A stretch of 64,000 nucleotides of DNA, from contig JASWJB010000032.1 of assembly GCA_032433595.1 (NCBI GenBank), positions 1 through 64,000 of the forward strand, in the 5' to 3' direction. Each line of letters begins with the position of its first letter. Within the stretch, counting starts at the first letter, position 1. Shown in pieces: positions 58,942 to 64,000 of the stretch. Both the position numbers and the translations under genes were made by a program. The notes beneath the pieces were generated by a model. That model was not told the origin of the DNA, searched no databases, and saw only the letters and a program-made list of their open reading frames with translations. Source of the DNA: Conoideocrella luteorostrata. Lineage: Eukaryota > Ascomycota > Sordariomycetes > Hypocreales > Clavicipitaceae.

Positions 58942-59605
58942 ATGCAGTTCAAGTCGCTCTTTTCCGTCTGCCTTATTGGCCAGGCTGCCTTTGCAGTTGC
59001 TCAGACCAGCGAGACCTCCCAGACATCACCTGCCTCCAAGACACTGCCTCCTTCTCCTACCGGATCTGGAGTCTGCGAGCCCCATGGTGACCACTGTACG
59101 TGATGCTCCTGTTTACCTACATCCGCACTGAACACTGGGCTTCATATACTGACCGACAACAGGGCACTGCCACGCTGCCACTTCCACGGGCTCTGCCGCC
59201 GGCTCTGTCGACACTGTTACAGCTTCTGCTACTGCCAAGACATGCGTGCCTCACAAGGACCACTGGCACTGTCCCTCTGGAGTCTCCAAGCCGGCCACGC
59301 CTCCTGCTCAGACTCAGTCCGGTGCCAATCCCACTGCCACTGATGACCACGACCACCATGGAACCGAGAAGGAGTGCACTCCCCACGGTGACCACTGGCA
59401 CTGCCCATCGGGCGTCTCGTCGCCTACCACTCCTCCTACTGCAGCCACCACGAAGGCTTCGGGTGCTACCTCTGCTGGCGCCGCTACCACAACTACCAGC
59501 ACTGCTATGGCCGGTAGCCGGCCCAATGCCTCATTTGGCTCCGTCAGCGTGGCTGTTGCTGCTTCCCTCGTGGGGGCTTTCTTGTTTGGCACCATGTTGG
59601 TATAG
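58942..59605 (+). CDS. GPI-type secreted protein with three HGDHWHC motifs
   Basis: Two exons, 58942-59095 and 59163-59605 (GTACGT donor, CAACAG acceptor), 198 residues. The signal peptide is MQFKSLFSVCLIGQAAFAVA. Three copies of a His/Cys motif are separated by Thr/Ser/Pro/Ala linkers: EPHGDHWHC, VPHKDHWHCPSGVSKP and TPHGDHWHCPSGVSSP; the first is split by the intron exactly between H and W. A short acidic/His stretch DDHDHHGTEKEC precedes the third. The C-terminus (SVSVAVAASLVGAFLFGTMLV after a Ser/Asn/Ala region) fits a GPI-attachment signal. Spaced His and Cys suggest metal or heme binding, but no known family is recognised. It is probably wall- or membrane-anchored at the cell surface. 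Confidence 0.85.
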
Positions 59606-62600
59606 ATTTGATTAGAAGAGACGAGTTTAAGATTTTTTCGTCGTGTGCAGTAGTTCGCAAGAGCCCATAATGATACGAAACGAATTTTGTAGCTTCACTA
59701 CAAGGAATAGCTGTAATGTAGGGTCAACAATCAGAACAAAAATAAAACGTTTGAGTGTACAGATCAACCTGCAACAGATTGTGTGTAAGACCTTTGATTG
59801 CTTTGTCCACATGACATGTCATTACTGGTTTCTTTGGACTCTTGCGCCACCGAAGGGCTGACAGTTTACAGCTTTGGGTGTTTAAAATGTGGCAGGTTTG
59901 GGTTTTAACAGAACAGCCTGAAGGAGAGGAGAGTGATGGGACTTTTCTTTATGCTGAAGAGGTGTCGAATTTAGAAGACATTCCGAAGCCGCCCAAGAAA
60001 CGTGCGAAACAACATCCAGATATGCGACTATACGAAGGCATTAATCTGACAAATGATTCCTAGACATTCTGACCGAGGAGGAATTGATGGCACACAACTC
60101 TCATGTCGTTGGGTTTTCTCCGAACGATAGATTTTGGGGCAGCTTGGCAGTAGTTCAAGCGAAAGACGTGGTGTGGAACGCTAAATACTCATCCTAGCCT
60201 TCGTCGATAGCCTAGATGACACAAAAACACGATTTCGATGATGTTTTATACCATCATTTTGTTTTGTCTTCGATGGTTTACCATTTTGTTGTCGCTGGTC
60301 CGGCATGCCAAATGACCAACGGAGCTTGAGCTAGCAACAGGTTGGCCGCCTCCATGAACAGGCTTAAATTGAGTTGAAGCTTGTTATAACGACGTCTTCA
60401 CTTCGTACTGCATTGATTGGCCGGTTAATTATTGTTTCAGGAGCCGAGCCACCAACTTTGGAAACACGCAATGTCACCAGGACATCTCAAACAAGCAATC
60501 AGAAGCTGGTGTCATAGCAGAAAGGGCATACACTTGCCATTGGATAGCCTCAAGATGTTCCATGGCAACGGTGATACGAAACCACCCAGAAATTCCTGTC
60601 GTTCCATGTTCAAGGTTGTCTGTGAAGAGGAACCCGTGTCTCTTCAGCGTGGAAGTCAAAGACAACACCCTACAGACAGATACCGTAGCTACTCCCTGCA
60701 GCGCGCTATCTGGAGACACATGTACAGCAAAGGACAAACGGCTTGTCAGTCTGGCGAGAGCCGCTCAAGGCTTGACGGGCGACAGATTCAGATTGCAGAC
60801 GGCGAGCTGAATATCCCAAAGGTGGGCACCATTTGCCGAACGTCAGCTTGATTGCTCTGTTCAGGTTCTTGTAGTCACTTGAACCCCGAACTTTGTCTCT
60901 CCCGTAACAGCGACGTACAAGAATAGCTGGGCACTTGCCATTCAGGGCCTCGACATCCCGTCAGCCTCATGGACGATGCCCGACCTCCGTCGCTATGTTT
61001 ACTAAGCGCGCTTTATGGTACTGACGGAAAACAAGTCTCTCGACTGACGCAGCACGACTTTGCAACGCATACCGAACGCTGATGCAAGTCGACGATAGGG
61101 CCAATACTGTTGTTAGGTGCAACCTCATGAAGTGTCTCTCGACGTCTCACTCGTGTAGCCCGCCTTGTAGGGAGAGGGACAGGACAGCTTGTAGCAAGTA
61201 CTTGTCTCTCGTTCCTGGATAAACAGCTACGTTCGATGGAAACGAGACTTGGACGCAGACGGGAAGGGCAAGATGGATACTAGACATTGAAGTTGAGATC
61301 GGGAGGATGAAGTGGAATGTGATTTCGAGAAACGAACATGACTTGCCATGTACACGTTTGTTGAATAAGAAGTATCTAGTCATTGGTACTCCGTACGATG
61401 AACTGCTCTGCGGAGTACGGAGTACGTTGCGTCTTCATGAAATGGTCGGATTTACCCTTATCCTTGTTGCTTTTTTGGTGGGTAAACGGCCTTCGGCAGC
61501 TGTTGAAATTGCAGTGAAGTTGACAAGGCTGTTGTCGGGTACTCCGTACGTTGCATCTAAATGAAATGGTTGTACTTACCCTTATCCTTGTTACTTTTTG
61601 GGGGGTAAACAGCCTTCGGCAGCTGCTGAAATTGTAGTGAAGTTGACCAGGTTACGGAGTACTCCGTACTATTAATAGCCTTGTCAACTCGCCCTTTACT
61701 CCGTAGAGCGATTGAAATTGCAGTGACGCCTCTTACTCGTTGTGGGTTGTGTTAGTTACCGCTTCACGGAATTAGTCTCCCGGTCGACACCTCCCGCACA
61801 TCTACACGCTCTCCTTCCAACAAGTACTTGGAGCTGAATAAACTCATGGTCGAGACGTTTCTAGCTTGAGTCGCTGCAGCTGCCCGTGGGGATAATGTCC
61901 CGTGGGAAAATGAGAGCACGTCGTAGAAGATGGGGAAAGCTACCTAGTGCCTCGGCGAGCTTATTCACACAAGACCAGACACAGACAGGTGCTTTGAGAG
62001 TGGCGCGGAAATCACGCTTCTGACAACGGCTGGATACTCCGGATCGCTTTCCTTCCCCCCTGGAGGCTGGTCACTCTGTCAGACGACAAAGATTCTGGTT
62101 GATGCCATAACTACTGGCAGAGCCGCAGACGGTCATTGAACGCCCAATGCAGAGGATTTGTCCCTAAAATGACGGCCGTCTGCGGGGGAGAAAACAACCA
62201 GAGGCGTCGAGCATTTCTATAGATGCCTGCGGAGAGAGAGCCTGTACGTATCTTCTGGTACTTTCTAGCCATGCGGAGTGGTCCTTTGAGTTTGGAGATG
62301 ACATATCGAAAAGTGGCATCTGATGACTACGTTTGACTGCCTTTGTTCTTTGGACGGGTCATGATCTACTATCGCGATAGGGAGCGGCTCGCGGAGTTAG
62401 GAGTGTTGCAATCATGAGGATGTACGGTTGGAACCTTGTGGAAATAATCGATGTTTGAATCTTTGAGCGGTGCTCTTTATGTCAAGCTACTACTATAAGT
62501 CTAGGTTGAAATTGTGGATTATAGTATAAAATGCGACGTACGAGAACAAACCCTTTGGAGATTCGCTTCGTTCAATCGCCCATTACTAATATACATGGTG

Positions 62601-62860
62601 AATTATAAGCCCCCGTCGTATGCCCATTCAAGCTTGCGCTCCGCTCTATATGAGGAACCGAACAACCTAAGAACCCAAGAACGGCCCATCTCCGCGAAAC
62701 AAAACATCATAAAAAAAGGATACAAATCACCCTATCTAAACAGACAGTGCTATGCGAACGGTCTACCACCAAATCAGAAAACGCAGCTGCAGATGCAAAA
62801 AACTTCAAGCCATAAGTATGCCCGTTGAAACTTGCTCGGAAAAACACATCGTCATCTGCA
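59606..62860. other. 3.3 kb spacer with motif-rich tandem duplication
   Basis: No supported gene. A plus frame (59887-60063, MWQVWVLTEQPEGEESDGTF at its start) and a minus/plus pair near 60450-60850 look partly protein-like but are unrecognised and may be relics. At 61422-61668 there is a tandem duplication bordered by TACTCCGTAC motifs. Confidence 0.5.
61422..61668 (+). repeat. 124-bp tandem duplication bordered by TACTCCGTAC motifs
   Basis: Unit 1 starts GTACGTTGCGTCTTCATGAA (61422) and unit 2 GTACGTTGCATCTAAATGAA (61546). Both contain TTACCCTTATCCTTGTT, GGTAAAC(G/A)GCCTTCGGCAGC and TGAAGTTGAC. Each unit ends at a TACTCCGTAC motif; the second ends at a 16-bp palindrome TACGGAGTACTCCGTA (61653-61668). 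A third partial copy (GATTGAAATTGCAGTGA) follows near 61709. Confidence 0.85.
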
Positions 62861-63925
62861 TCATGACCTCGGTGGCGAAATAGCCCGCTGCTCACCCTTC
62901 CCAAAAGCCTTCTGCCTATCCGCATACTCCTTAATCACCAACGCACATGTCGTGTCCGCGCAGAGCCTCTTCCTCCTCGACACAGGCAGCTTCGTCGCAA
63001 ACTCCAGTCCGCTCGCCCGCTCGACCGCCTCCACGGGGACCTCAAAGTCCGTAATGGGCTTGTTATTAGGAATAGGCGCGTTGGGCAGCACGAATGCGCC
63101 GATGGCGACATTCCCGCCTGCTGTGCCGTCCTCCGCGAAGATGACCTTGTAGAAGTGCGTGGGTACGGCAATCGACGGCGGGGTCCCAATCATTTCGTAC
63201 TTGACGTACCATTTGTTGTCGACGGGGTCCTTGCGAGGAAGGTACAGAGGACCAGTGACGATCCGCACGGAGGGGTACCGTCCCGTGAGGCGGCGGCAGA
63301 AATCTTCAAAGTGAGCCCAGTAGTCGCGGTTGAAGCCCTCGCCGACCTGGGGGCACATGTTTGTGAGGTAAAACGTCTCGTTCATGGCCGTCTGGGACCA
63401 TTTCGCGTCGGCGGCGGGCACTTGATGGCCTCGGTCGTAACCGCTGCGGAAGTAGTCCTTCAGGAGGCCACGAAACTTGGGGGGCACGGAGTCATCCTCC
63501 ACAAAGACGCTGTGCTTGCGGTCGCCGTCGCGGCGGGATAGCGACTCAGGGGTGATGTGCTCGACTACCCATTGGGGGTTGCGGGTTCGGCGGTCGTAGC
63601 TCGATATCAGGGCCGATCTGTTGGCCACGTCGGCGATGGGCCCTGGGAAGCCGTATTCGAAGAGACCGGCTGGGTTGACGGCGCCGGCTCCAACAATAGG
63701 CACGGAGGAGAAGGCTTGTTGAGGTGGAATGGCAATGAGGTTGTTGTTGGTGGCTGTGGGTGCTGCTGCGATTTGCGACTCTGATTTTTTACTCTGTGAG
63801 GATCCTCGCAGTGAGTAGGCAGCTGCGGTGAGGACCGCGCCGCCTCCGGCACCGAGGGCTGCAAACATGGCGAGAGTTGATTTGGACATGTTGGCGGCGG
63901 CGTGGGTTGCTTGGCGTGGTGGCAT
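62861..63925 (-). CDS. NUC1: Mitochondrial DNA/RNA non-specific endonuclease (EndoG/NUC1-like)
   Basis: Single exon on the minus strand, 354 residues from ATG 63925; a second Met at residue 13 (MSKSTLAMF) is an alternative start. The N-terminus has a hydrophobic, Ala/Gly-rich segment (about residues 14-36), probably a mitochondrial targeting/anchor signal. The nuclease domain starts at about residue 85 (GLFEYGFPGP), with NPQWVVEHITPESL, the catalytic motif SGYDRGHQVPAAD (DRGH 164-167, His167 as general base), then ETFYLTNMCPQ and NRDYWAHFEDFCR (metal-binding Asn region). SVRIVTGPLYLPRKD and PTHFYKVI complete the fold. In yeast NUC1 is a mitochondrial nuclease with roles in recombination and cell death. 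The sequence after the catalytic core (about 280-354) is fully conserved in type. Confidence 0.93.
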   Translation of the reverse strand: MPPRQATHAAANMSKSTLAMFAALGAGGGAVLTAAAYSLRGSSQSKKSESQIAAAPTATNNNLIAIPPQQAFSSVPIVGAGAVNPAGLFEYGFPGPIADVANRSALISSYDRRTRNPQWVVEHITPESLSRRDGDRKHSVFVEDDSVPPKFRGLLKDYFRSGYDRGHQVPAADAKWSQTAMNETFYLTNMCPQVGEGFNRDYWAHFEDFCRRLTGRYPSVRIVTGPLYLPRKDPVDNKWYVKYEMIGTPPSIAVPTHFYKVIFAEDGTAGGNVAIGAFVLPNAPIPNNKPITDFEVPVEAVERASGLEFATKLPVSRRKRLCADTTCALVIKEYADRQKAFGKGEQRAISPPRS

Positions 63926-64000
63926 TTATATGGAAGGGGAAAACGTGAGCGACAAAGAGGAGAGACGATAGAAGAAAAGGTCAGGAGAGGTGGTGATGGA
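63926..64000. other. Upstream region of NUC1, cut by window end
   Basis: Only 75 bp, purine-rich on the plus strand; part of the NUC1 promoter/5'UTR. Confidence 0.6.

Noticed and set aside
1..64000. tRNA, rRNA and CRISPR features
   Set aside because: I saw no convincing tRNA arm pattern and no rRNA sequence; regularly spaced repeat arrays here are coding repeats or minisatellites, and CRISPR is not expected in a fungal genome. A covariance-model scan would be needed to exclude small RNAs.

Overview
This window is a piece of a filamentous ascomycete nuclear genome. The basis is short (about 50-150 bp) GT-AG introns with GTAAGT-like donors and lariat-type CTAAC/CTGAC signals, fungus-restricted families (HET domain, AFI1, fungal transcription-factor-like protein, GPI wall proteins) and single-gene transcription units on both strands. 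The gene set fits Sordariomycetes, probably Hypocreales. That placement is inference from remembered family resemblance, not a measured result. One run of 99 N (46548-46646) marks an assembly gap.

Layout. 0-5.4 kb: one proline/glutamine-rich protein (minus strand) in mostly non-coding DNA. 5.4-10.4 kb: actin-related protein Arp8 of the INO80 remodeller, then an MFS transporter. 12.0-13.7 kb: a broken gene for a secreted protein. 13.7-18.8 kb: long spacer with simple repeats and palindromes. 18.8-22.6 kb: a GPI-type wall protein made of 168-bp repeats, then a transcription-factor-like protein. 24.2-29.3 kb: a short-chain dehydrogenase, Mediator subunit Med10, and a TPR-DnaJ co-chaperone with an open frame continuing past its stop. 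31.7-43.3 kb: EF-hand/myosin-light-chain-like protein, AFI1 polarity protein, S-formylglutathione hydrolase, an 8-cysteine secreted protein, and a DUF3237 protein. 44.0-49.6 kb: a HET/NB-ARC/TPR NLR-type receptor with near-identical TPR units, followed by repeat-rich spacer with a minisatellite and a ~350 bp palindrome. 50.5-55.4 kb: RPB6 and TFIIIA (divergent pair), then a ZIP zinc transporter. 58.9-63.9 kb: a His/Cys-motif GPI protein and the mitochondrial nuclease NUC1.

Most genes are unlinked housekeeping functions: chromatin (Arp8), transcription (Med10, RPB6, TFIIIA), protein folding (DnaJ), formaldehyde detoxification, polarity and zinc homeostasis. The accessory part is the surface/secreted and self/non-self set: two GPI-type wall proteins, one secreted Cys-rich protein, one decayed secreted gene and the NLR. 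A short motif, TACTCCGTAC and its reverse complement, recurs across the spacers and sometimes forms perfect palindromes.

Exon coordinates were worked out by hand from splice signals and reading frame. No database search was possible.
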